Shown piece by piece: positions 10,210-17,748 of a DNA stretch of 64,000 bases. Both the position numbers and the translations under genes were made by a program. Location of the stretch: positions 2,549,501 to 2,613,500 of the forward strand of contig NZ_CP031416.1 of NCBI RefSeq assembly GCF_003367375.1, in the 5' to 3' direction. The notes under the pieces are model-generated. The model ran no database searches. It was not told the DNA's origin and was given only the letters and a program-made list of their open reading frames with translations. Positions within the stretch are counted from its first letter, which is position 1; each line of letters starts with the position of its first letter. Source of the stretch: Gallaecimonas mangrovi. Its GTDB lineage: Bacteria > Pseudomonadota > Gammaproteobacteria > Enterobacterales > Gallaecimonadaceae.

Positions 10210-11094
10210 TTAATCTTCTTTCACTTTAACTAATTCCGCATAAGGCGGAATAGGGTCAGCAGGAAAATCGATATTTGATCGAAAACCCAACCAAAATTCT
10301 GGAGCATATATTATTTTTTTATTTTTTATAAAATATGAACCCCACCAGCTAAAACTGCTCGCACTCATAACTCCACCATCGCAAAGAGTCATAAAACGGA
10401 AGTCTTCCTGGAAAGTCTTGAAAGGGGAAATATATTTATTTCTCAAAAAATAGAAATTATCTTCAACAAACTTTTTATCATCACTAAAAAAAATGAACTT
10501 TGCATTCTTATCGGAATCAATTATTTTATTAATTGCATCAAGATAATAACTAATAGGAAGTAATGTACTCTTTCCATATATATAAAAATCTTTATAATCG
10601 CCACGTCTTATATGTATAAAATAATAGGTGGATTGATCATCCTTTTTAATAATTTCATTTTTTACGTTCGCAACCATTGCATCTAATTGAGGATCGAAAT
10701 CAAGTGACCAAGCATCTTTTTCGCAAAAAAAAGATTGGCTTTGATAAAAACCACTTTCAACAAGAGTTAAAAATGAAAAAAGCCCTTTAGACTTTATGAA
10801 ATTATTCTTTTCACGTTGATAGCCAATAACGTCTTCTTTAACAACACTTACCACATTAAATAATTTTAAAAATTTTATAATAGAAAATATTTTAGGAAAT
10901 ATATGATTAAAGAATTTATTCCTAAATTTTGTTTTTTTTATATTAAGTAAGTCAGTCGGTTTTAAAAAAACACTACAAAACTCATCTAGTTGGTACGTAA
11001 CAATTCTTTCATCAGCTTTATTTTTTATTTTTTTCAAAAATAAATATTGGAAAATTTGATTTCCAAAGCGTCCCTTCGACACAAAAAATATCAA
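10210..11094 (-). CDS. Alpha-1,2-fucosyltransferase-like glycosyltransferase (GT11)
   Basis: A 294-residue GT11-type protein. Three family blocks are visible: KGRFGNQIFQYLFLKK near the N-terminus, the GDP-fucose binding HIRRGDYKDF near residue 170 (H-x-R-R-x-D), and SASSFSWWGSYFIKNKK near residue 245. GT11 enzymes transfer L-fucose from GDP-L-fucose in alpha-1,2 linkage, which fits the gmd and fcl genes in the same operon. The first base pairs overlap the wzx stop codon as ATGA. AT-rich composition. The acceptor sugar is unknown. Fucose in this linkage can mimic host blood-group structures, but that would need chemical proof. Confidence 0.85.
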   Translation of the reverse strand: MIFFVSKGRFGNQIFQYLFLKKIKNKADERIVTYQLDEFCSVFLKPTDLLNIKKTKFRNKFFNHIFPKIFSIIKFLKLFNVVSVVKEDVIGYQREKNNFIKSKGLFSFLTLVESGFYQSQSFFCEKDAWSLDFDPQLDAMVANVKNEIIKKDDQSTYYFIHIRRGDYKDFYIYGKSTLLPISYYLDAINKIIDSDKNAKFIFFSDDKKFVEDNFYFLRNKYISPFKTFQEDFRFMTLCDGGVMSASSFSWWGSYFIKNKKIIYAPEFWLGFRSNIDFPADPIPPYAELVKVKED

Positions 11095-12368
11095 TTTAAA
11101 AACCCTTTAAAATTACATTTCCAGAAAGAGAAGATAGATTTCAACATAAGTAAGGCGTTGTCTCGTGTGGGACTACTTATTAAATCAATAATGAAAATGC
11201 TAAAAGCGTATGAAACAAATGTCGTAAGAATCGCACCGATCGCGCCAAACTTTGGTATAAATATAACATTCAATATTATATTTATAATAGTACCAACCCC
11301 TTCAGTAAAAAAAGAATACTTCAGCATATTTTCGTTCAAAATAAAAATAGACCTACTCACACCGAAATTTGTAAAAAAAAGTCGAAATGACATTAAGGCT
11401 AATAATATTCCAGCACCTTTAAATTCATTCCCATAAAGTATGCTAATAATATAACTAGAAAGGAGAAGAAGTGAAAAACCCGTTATTAAGAAAATTAAAA
11501 AGTTAAGCCTGTAATAATCTAGCATAACTCTTTTATTTTCTTCTTTATCCTCATGCCATCTTAATGAAATTTTAGGATAAAAAGCTGTTTTTAAAATTAA
11601 AGGTAGAAAAGCAAACATTTCAACAATTTTAAGAGAAGAGCTATATAGACCTACTTCATAATCACCCAGATAATGTTTAAGCATTACTTGATCAATTCTT
11701 GCCTGCACCATAACAACAGCCCCTGTAAATATTAAAGGCCAGCTGTTTTTTAAAAATTCTAATGCTAATGTTAAATTAAAATGCAGAGTACCTTTGATAT
11801 CAAGTCGCCTGTTGAAGAAAGCAAAGCTGAGTCCGATGTAAGTTATCGCAGACTCAAGAACTAGAGTCCATCCGAAATAAACCAAAGGAGCATTAAAATA
11901 AATTAATGAGATCTTAAATAAAATTGAAAGAAAAAGCCCCAACACTTTAAAAGCAACACTAATATCATTTTTTCTTTCTGACTGAAAATATAAATCAATT
12001 GTATTTAATGACTGAAAGAAGTAGCTAATAGCTATTATGTAAACTAAATTTTCTATATCCAGTTCATTTTTAAAAAGTAAAAAGTAAAAAGTAATAGCTA
12101 TAGTCATCAAAACAAAACCCAACATCTTCAACGCCGAGCATGTAGCGACAATATCTTTTACTTTATCCCTATTTCTAACTAGCTCACGAAACACAATGCC
12201 ATCTAAACCAAGACTAGCAATAGAAGACACTAAGATGACAAGCGATTGACTGTAGCTAAATACACCAAAGTTATTAGGCCCTAAATATCTTGCGACCAAA
12301 GCGCCTACAAAAACACCAGATATAATTCTTAAAATTTTTTCAAAAAATAACCAAGAGAGATTTTTCAT
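11091..12368 (-). CDS. wzx: Polysaccharide repeat-unit flippase Wzx
   Basis: A 425-residue integral membrane protein with about twelve to fourteen hydrophobic segments. The start LSWLFFEKILRIISGVFVGA and LVARYLGPNNFGVFSYSQSL are typical of the Polysacc_synt/MATE-like flippases (Wzx, RfbX). It should move undecaprenyl-linked repeat units from the cytoplasmic to the periplasmic leaflet for Wzy. It lies 12 bp after wzz and overlaps the fucosyltransferase-like gene by 4 bp. A perfect 11-bp palindrome (12376-12386) sits over the end of wzz just before this start; its meaning is unclear. Confidence is high for the family, since sequence start and topology both agree. Confidence 0.9.
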   Translation of the reverse strand: MKNLSWLFFEKILRIISGVFVGALVARYLGPNNFGVFSYSQSLVILVSSIASLGLDGIVFRELVRNRDKVKDIVATCSALKMLGFVLMTIAITFYFLLFKNELDIENLVYIIAISYFFQSLNTIDLYFQSERKNDISVAFKVLGLFLSILFKISLIYFNAPLVYFGWTLVLESAITYIGLSFAFFNRRLDIKGTLHFNLTLALEFLKNSWPLIFTGAVVMVQARIDQVMLKHYLGDYEVGLYSSSLKIVEMFAFLPLILKTAFYPKISLRWHEDKEENKRVMLDYYRLNFLIFLITGFSLLLLSSYIISILYGNEFKGAGILLALMSFRLFFTNFGVSRSIFILNENMLKYSFFTEGVGTIINIILNVIFIPKFGAIGAILTTFVSYAFSIFIIDLISSPTRDNALLMLKSIFSFWKCNFKGFLN

Positions 12369-12380
12369 TTCAAATGACTA

Positions 12381-13349
12381 TTAGTCTCTTTTTATTGCAT
12401 TTCTAATCAGAACATATAATACGCTTAGAAACAGCCCTAATATAAACCCAACAATTAGCGCCAGTTTTGGCTTAGGGCTTGAAGGATGCTCAGCAGTTAC
12501 AGCCGGATCCACTGTTTGAAAAGCATACTCTCTTCGAACTTGAGTCAACATTAGCGTCGTAGTTTTCTGTTCAATTAACTGATAAAGCATAGCTCTTGTA
12601 TCTGCGACAGTGGTGCTTTCTAGCTGTCCATTTAAATAAGCAATACTATTTTTAGCATCTTTCATGTCACGCATGCGCATTGTTTCATTAAGATCGGAGA
12701 TTAACCACTCAACCCATTGTCTACATATAACCGGAGAGTAGAAACTTACACTAACAGTTGTCATCCCGGAGGCTTCACTATCCGGAGCAACTGTCATCAC
12801 TTTATTTAGGAAGTAATTAGTAGCACTGACAAGTGAAGGTTTTAAAGACATGCCATTTTTATTTTTCAACCAGATTTCATTTTTAGGATTGTATATATTT
12901 AAGTTATATTCGAATGAATTTCTTTTGGCATCCCATGAGTTAGTGGCCATCAGTGTAGCTAAAATTTTATGTTTAAGAATAAAATTACTTATAAATTGCC
13001 GAGATTGAAGAATTTGCAAAGCCAATGTTGTTTGATCAACAGTTCCTGTTGTCCCCATAGATAAACCAGCAATAGATGCAATACTTCCTAACTGGCCCAT
13101 GATGGACGATGAATTCTGGTCTGTGGATACAGGGGAAATTAGAGCCTGGGATTGATATTTTTCGGGCATAAATTTTGAAGTGATATATCCACCGATAGCA
13201 CATACAGCGGAAATAATTAAGATCAATACTTTGCTTCTCCAAAGTAAGATAAAAAGATCCTTTAGGTCAACCTCCCCCTCTTTTAAGGGTCTCACATTCG
13301 TATTATGTGTCATCATTTTATTTTTAAAAAATTCTTTTTCTTCATTCAT
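12381..13349 (-). CDS. wzz: Polysaccharide chain-length regulator Wzz
   Basis: A 322-residue inner-membrane protein of the Wzz/PCP family. It has a first membrane segment at about residues 36-57 after VDLKDLFILLWRSKV, a long periplasmic region, and a second segment near 296-316 preceded by a proline-rich PSSPKPK motif. There is no C-terminal tyrosine kinase domain, so it is the Wzz type rather than Wzc; it should set the length distribution of Wzy products. The start at 13349 lies only about 16 bases downstream of the T-tract of the terminator in the preceding gap, so production depends on read-through. An ATG pair at codons 12-13 is an alternative start. Confidence 0.88.
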   Translation of the reverse strand: MNEEKEFFKNKMMTHNTNVRPLKEGEVDLKDLFILLWRSKVLILIISAVCAIGGYITSKFMPEKYQSQALISPVSTDQNSSSIMGQLGSIASIAGLSMGTTGTVDQTTLALQILQSRQFISNFILKHKILATLMATNSWDAKRNSFEYNLNIYNPKNEIWLKNKNGMSLKPSLVSATNYFLNKVMTVAPDSEASGMTTVSVSFYSPVICRQWVEWLISDLNETMRMRDMKDAKNSIAYLNGQLESTTVADTRAMLYQLIEQKTTTLMLTQVRREYAFQTVDPAVTAEHPSSPKPKLALIVGFILGLFLSVLYVLIRNAIKRD

Positions 13350-13365
13350 ACAAGAAACTCAGTCT

Positions 13366-13401
13366 AAAAAATCCACCGTTATTGAAAGCGGTGGATTTTT
13401 T
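13366..13401 (-). terminator. Intrinsic terminator between the SLBB gene and wzz
   Basis: A perfect 13-bp inverted repeat, AAAAAATCCACCG (13366-13378) against CGGTGGATTTTTT (13389-13401), with a 10-base loop. Read on the minus strand the hairpin is followed by six T residues. It lies inside the polysaccharide operon, right after the first gene. The symmetry means it could work in both directions. Confidence 0.85.
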
Positions 13402-13410
13402 TAAGTTTAA

Positions 13411-16305
13411 TTAAAGTGATGAAATTGCGGCCAACGCAACTGCACTCTGATAAATAATTGAAGTCACGCTGCTCCAAGTCTTCAAGTTATCCTGATACTC
13501 GGTATCCAAAGGTACAACAATGGTATCTCCAGGTTTCAACTGACTATCATCATTGGATGTAAACCAACTATGGCTTTGATTGGGAATCATAACGGAGCCA
13601 TCAGCACGGATTACATACACTCGACTTTCATCCGCACGCTTACGGAAGCCGCCAGACAGGTTCAAATAGTCCTCAACATTCAATCCCTTCTTAAAACGAT
13701 GGCTACTGGCATATTGCACTTCACCCACAACAGAAATGGTTGTTGTTTTACGAGGAATATAGAGAATATCGCCGTCCTCAGCCTGCATATCCGCAGCTTT
13801 ATCTCCAGATAAAATATCTGGTAAATCAATAACGAGACGGCCAACAGGTTTAATATTCTGGAGCTCGCCAATCATGTTGGTCGCATCTTGGTAGCTAATC
13901 GTAGTTGTATTAGATGACAAAGCACGAGTAGCGACAGTACTACGTAACTGCTCAATCAGCTTATTAACCTGAATTTGTTCCCGCTCTTGAACTTGTTTAC
14001 GAGTAAAGACAGCACCATCGACGAAGGCGTATTGCGTTACACCGCCAGCGCGTTGAATTACATCATGTAATGTTTCACCACGATGAATAGTGTAGGAGCC
14101 AGGAAAACGCACTTCACCGCGAATTTCAACCGTACGATCAACTTGCCAATCAGGAGTGGCAAAAATATTTAAATTATCACGGCTCACCAAGGCAACATTA
14201 TCATTGCCACCTTTCATCGCATTTTCTAAATCAATTGCCTTATGAGTAACAGTAATACCATTAAGATCTTTATTATTACCCTTGGCACGGGTTAATTCAG
14301 CTCGCCCGTAATAGGCCGAAGCACTTAAGCCACCGGCCGCTTTAACTAGCCCTGTAATGTCGCCATTAACACTTAGCGGGTATTTACCAGGAACTTTTAC
14401 ATCACCTGTAATAGATACAACCTGTAGCGGTGCGCCATTACGCGCTTGCGCATTAAGCTTGGCCATTACGGGGTAAAGTAGCTCTTGGCGCTTCATTTCT
14501 GGTGTTAAAGCAATAAGCTTAGGGTCGGTATAAATGTTAGATAGCAGATGATTCACTTCATCTGATAATGTTGACTGTTGCTCATCTTGACTTAACCCAG
14601 TGTCACTAGAGCCACTAGTGGTATTAGTGGTGACAACAGTACCATCAGCAAGCTGCTGAGTTTTCTGAGTAGTCATTTGATTAGCGGCATCTTGTTGCTG
14701 TTTGGCCGTAGCCGCATCATCGATATTCATGCCAGCAACAGAATTAACGTCCTGTTTTTTCTTATCGTTATTATCTTGGATGTACTGGAAGCCATTACTC
14801 ATCAAGTCGCCGGTCAGCCAACGCTGGTCACTTGATGCTGTCAAAACGGGTTGCAGGTCTTGAGTTATATAGTCGTTGAGATCTTTTCGATTGATGTTGT
14901 CATCATCATAGTTAAAGACAAGGACAATATCTTTAGGTTGAAGCGTTAGATTATCTTTACTCGAGGGTTTAGTAACAGCGTTACCCAATTGGAACTGGTG
15001 AACTTGGATGTCACCTAACGCATTGACCTGACGAATGACAAGCGCGTAGTCAAGGTCGGCAGACAACCGTAAATCACCCCAAAGGCTTCGAATCAAGTCA
15101 TTTACATGCATACCTTGATGCCAGGCATATTTACCAGGACGAACTACCGCACCAGCTAATACAATGGCGTTGGTTGCTTGGTCTGAGGTTGCTCCTACGC
15201 GGAGTACATCACCACCTCTCACCTTCTCATCTAGCGCTTTTTTGTTTGTTAAATTAACGTTTTGAATATCGCGAAGGTTCTGACCATTAATACGTTCCAG
15301 AACCGATGACTGAGGATAAGCGTCTGAGTCAGCTCCCCCTGCCATTGCAAGTAAATCACCTAGCGTATCGTTTTTATTTAGCTCATATAATGCCGGACGG
15401 CGCACTTCACCTTTGACTTCGGCAAGGCCGGTATAAGGAGGAATGAAAACAACATCACCGGATTGCAGGCGAATATCGTCAGACGCGTCCCCTTTTAGCA
15501 ATAAGTCATAAAGATCAAAATGACGTACCGTTTTTCCACCACGCTTTATCACGATATGGCGCAGGCTACCGATGTCACTTACACCACCGGCAACAAATAA
15601 GGCCTGGGTAACCGTGGTCAAAGCTGGTAAAGAATAGGAACCGGGATATTTAGCCTCACCAGCAACAAAGACACTGATATTGCGCATGGTACTAAGACTA
15701 ATGGCCACACTTTGGCCAATCATTTCATCTTTCACCTTAGCCTTTACTACCTTCTTTACTTCACCAAATGTGAGCCCCCCTACTTTAATTGGGCCTAAAT
15801 CCGGCAAGTTGATGGTGCCATCACGGGAGACCGTTAAGCTTTGCTCCTGGCTCTCTTTACCGTACAAAATAAGGTCAATTACGTCGTTCGGGCCAACAAC
15901 GTAATCATCGGGTACAGAAGCAGTATCAACAGGGGCAAACATACTGACGTCGGCATCAAATAAATTCATGCCAAAGCGCTTAGGCTTGTCGGTACCATTA
16001 TCAGTATTCTGGGATTGCTGCTGTTGTAGCATCTGTTGGTTAAGCTGACGCTGCTGCAGAACCGAACTTTGGGTCTGCTGAACACCTTGTGAAGAGGCGC
16101 CACTGGAGGAGCTACCAGATGAACCGCCAGTCAGGCTTGATAAATCAATACCATATTGCTGAGCCAAAGCCTGCTGTTGGGAAGTGGACATGTTTTGAAA
16201 CTGCTGAATCATCGCTGGTGAAATCGACGATGTTGATAGGGACGCGGCGGATGCCGTCCCCCACACCACCAGCGTTAAAAGGAAAAGCCCAAATTTCTTA
16301 AACAC
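13411..16305 (-). CDS. Large SLBB-domain polysaccharide export protein (Wza-related)
   Basis: A 964-residue secreted protein. A signal peptide covers about residues 1-20 (cleavage after TASA); there is no lipobox cysteine, unlike Wza. A Gln/Ser-rich low-complexity region (38-105) is followed by the poly-saccharide export (PES) domain beginning at VVGPNDVIDLILYGK (about 137) and by several SLBB units recognisable by repeated (V/I)xGEVxxPGxY blocks: about 213, 297, 383, 640, 731 and 862. E. coli Wza has far fewer SLBB units and about 380 residues. The role is an outer-membrane or periplasmic exit channel for the polysaccharide. The start is GTG with GGAG seven bases upstream. It is the first gene after the JUMPstart leader and is followed by a strong terminator. 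Confidence 0.9.
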   Translation of the reverse strand: MFKKFGLFLLTLVVWGTASAASLSTSSISPAMIQQFQNMSTSQQQALAQQYGIDLSSLTGGSSGSSSSGASSQGVQQTQSSVLQQRQLNQQMLQQQQSQNTDNGTDKPKRFGMNLFDADVSMFAPVDTASVPDDYVVGPNDVIDLILYGKESQEQSLTVSRDGTINLPDLGPIKVGGLTFGEVKKVVKAKVKDEMIGQSVAISLSTMRNISVFVAGEAKYPGSYSLPALTTVTQALFVAGGVSDIGSLRHIVIKRGGKTVRHFDLYDLLLKGDASDDIRLQSGDVVFIPPYTGLAEVKGEVRRPALYELNKNDTLGDLLAMAGGADSDAYPQSSVLERINGQNLRDIQNVNLTNKKALDEKVRGGDVLRVGATSDQATNAIVLAGAVVRPGKYAWHQGMHVNDLIRSLWGDLRLSADLDYALVIRQVNALGDIQVHQFQLGNAVTKPSSKDNLTLQPKDIVLVFNYDDDNINRKDLNDYITQDLQPVLTASSDQRWLTGDLMSNGFQYIQDNNDKKKQDVNSVAGMNIDDAATAKQQQDAANQMTTQKTQQLADGTVVTTNTTSGSSDTGLSQDEQQSTLSDEVNHLLSNIYTDPKLIALTPEMKRQELLYPVMAKLNAQARNGAPLQVVSITGDVKVPGKYPLSVNGDITGLVKAAGGLSASAYYGRAELTRAKGNNKDLNGITVTHKAIDLENAMKGGNDNVALVSRDNLNIFATPDWQVDRTVEIRGEVRFPGSYTIHRGETLHDVIQRAGGVTQYAFVDGAVFTRKQVQEREQIQVNKLIEQLRSTVATRALSSNTTTISYQDATNMIGELQNIKPVGRLVIDLPDILSGDKAADMQAEDGDILYIPRKTTTISVVGEVQYASSHRFKKGLNVEDYLNLSGGFRKRADESRVYVIRADGSVMIPNQSHSWFTSNDDSQLKPGDTIVVPLDTEYQDNLKTWSSVTSIIYQSAVALAAISSL

Positions 16306-16331
16306 CCGAAGCTCCGTTTATTCTTAAAATG

Positions 16332-16398
16332 TCGTGTACTCACAACATGAGTGCACGAATCCCCTAAACATTCTCTGATGACAAAAACGAAATCAGAG
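16332..16398 (-). promoter_or_regulatory. Two stem-loops in the leader between ops and the SLBB gene
   Basis: The leader downstream of ops can fold two hairpins: arms CTCTGAT/ATCAGAG at 16373-16379 and 16392-16398, and a longer one at 16332-16358 with outer arms TCGTG/CACGA, inner arms ACTCA/TGAGT and one internal mismatch. Neither is followed by a T-tract, so they look like leader structure rather than terminators. Confidence 0.5.
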
Positions 16399-16456
16399 GA
16401 CAAAATAAATCTATTTAAATTCAACAAGTTAAAGAGAAAATAGATCAATAAAAGCA

Positions 16457-16494
16457 CACGCTACCGCCCCTGGGTTGCAGCTCCCACAGTGCTC
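16457..16494 (-). promoter_or_regulatory. JUMPstart sequence with canonical ops element (RfaH recruitment site)
   Basis: On the minus strand, 16468 to 16457 reads GGCGGTAGCGTG, identical to the core ops element that pauses RNA polymerase and recruits RfaH. The preceding bases up to 16494 (starting GAGCACTGTGGGAGCTG) match the wider JUMPstart consensus found before O-antigen and capsule operons. It lies about 150 bases upstream of the SLBB gene start. A possible sigma-70 promoter, TTGGTT-17-GTTAAA, lies immediately upstream on the same strand, but that part is weak. Confidence 0.93.
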
Positions 16495-16989
16495 AAGTTT
16501 AACCAATTTGTCTTCTTTTTAACCAAGATGCCATTCAGGCTTTGTTTTAAGTAAACTTTACAGAGTTGAACAAATCAGCCCCTCAACACCGCTATCAGTT
16601 ACAAATTGATAGATAAATAAGCTTTTATGTTGTCTACCTATTCAGCTCTCAAGCGGCTATATCAAGCCAATCCTTAACTGCTAATCCCATATATCAACGC
16701 ACATCAGTAACGTTAATCAAGTACTACATACTCACCGATAAAACGTGAAAAGTCCCAGGCATTCACTAAAGCCATAGATATCAATAGGCAAGAAAATCTC
16801 TATACGGCTGATATCTAAAGCATTATATATTCATCACCATTTCAAAACGCTGGGCCTTGATCCGCATCAGATTAGCGGTTAAGAGAGCATTTTTACTATG
16901 AAAAACCTCTTTTAAGCCAATCAAGGATCCTAACCCCTATAAAAACAACTTAAGCAGGCCTAAGCTGCTCTCATCAGACAATGAAAATG
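16495..16989. other. Non-coding stretch between rfaH and the JUMPstart
   Basis: About 495 bases, AT-rich, with no convincing gene on either strand. It should hold the polysaccharide operon promoter and the 3' end of rfaH. A weak hairpin with a T-rich tail (about 16941-16970, six paired bases, tail TTGTTTTT on the minus strand) could end the rfaH transcript. A perfect 6-bp inverted repeat CTATCA-N9-TGATAG (16592-16612) could be an operator. Nothing else is recognised. Confidence 0.6.
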
Positions 16990-17487
16990 TCAGATACGTT
17001 CAACATCTTTTAAGGAAATCGATACTGGCGATTGCTGATTAAGTATCTCAATCATCACCTTGATACGGGTTTCGCCATCATCCATTTGGTAGATGGCACT
17101 CAAACCTTTGAAAGGGCCATTTAACAGCCGTACCCGTTGACCTGCTTTATAACCGTCATTTAGAACACCGGCCTTTTCTAAGCGTTCTTCATTGAGGGCT
17201 AGCGTCTTGATGAGCTTGGAAGGGATCCTGGCGGGTTTATCTCCACTTCGCACAAAGCCGTTAACGCCGCGGGTTGAGCGTACTTTGTAGAAGTCGCCCC
17301 CCTCGGGGTCAAGCTGAACGAAGAGATAGTTTGGAAATAGAACAGTCTCGACTTGCTGGCGTTTACCACGACTGATCTTTGAGCCCAAGACTCTGGGAAG
17401 ATAAGTGTCGAATCCTTGATTGTTGAGGTTCAACTTTGCGCGCATCTCTTGCTTAGCGCGGCAATAAACCAGATACCAACCGAACAC
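16990..17487 (-). CDS. rfaH: Transcription antiterminator RfaH
   Basis: A 165-residue NusG paralogue, about the length of E. coli RfaH (162). The N-terminal NGN domain starts WYLVYCRAKQE and includes VETVLFPNYLFVQLD near residue 48 and TRGVNGFVRSGDKPA near residue 85; the C-terminal KOW domain contains GQRVRLLNGPFKGL near 118. RfaH binds RNA polymerase paused at ops sites, suppresses termination and links transcription to the ribosome. The assignment to RfaH rather than NusG rests on the missing NusG insertion and N-terminus, the sequence around the NGN domain, and above all the canonical ops element 520 bases downstream on the same strand. It is transcribed towards the polysaccharide operon and is probably its dedicated regulator. 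Confidence 0.92.
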   Translation of the reverse strand: MFGWYLVYCRAKQEMRAKLNLNNQGFDTYLPRVLGSKISRGKRQQVETVLFPNYLFVQLDPEGGDFYKVRSTRGVNGFVRSGDKPARIPSKLIKTLALNEERLEKAGVLNDGYKAGQRVRLLNGPFKGLSAIYQMDDGETRIKVMIEILNQQSPVSISLKDVERI

Positions 17488-17526
17488 AGAACCTCTCAGG
17501 ACAATTCCTATGTCACATCAGCCGCC

Positions 17527-17543
17527 AAGTCTACCTAAGACTT
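17527..17543. promoter_or_regulatory. Inverted repeat upstream of rfaH
   Basis: AAGTCT at 17527-17532 and AGACTT at 17538-17543 form a perfect 6-bp inverted repeat with a 5-base spacer, about 40 bases before the rfaH start and in the divergent gap to the peptide transporter gene. It may be an operator or chance; no known binding motif was recognised. Confidence 0.25.
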
Positions 17544-17748
17544 AGCAAGTTGCAATCTTTGAGTAAAAAGTTTGCCTTTTCCGCTGCCAATGCTCTTTCA
17601 TTGGCCGTTACTCTACGACAAATTGCTTTCCGTCGCATCAATTCACAACTCCAAAGCCCTTTGATTGAGTTTTTTATGGCCTATCGGTATAAGAAGCCGT
17701 CAACATATCAAAACAATAACCAAACCTTATTGGTACGGGGAGTTAACA

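Noticed and set aside
16275-16457. Small leader peptide gene of 60 codons in the JUMPstart leader
   Set aside because: It has no ribosome site, runs into the SLBB gene in another frame, and its hydrophobic content follows from the T-rich leader; I treat it as chance.
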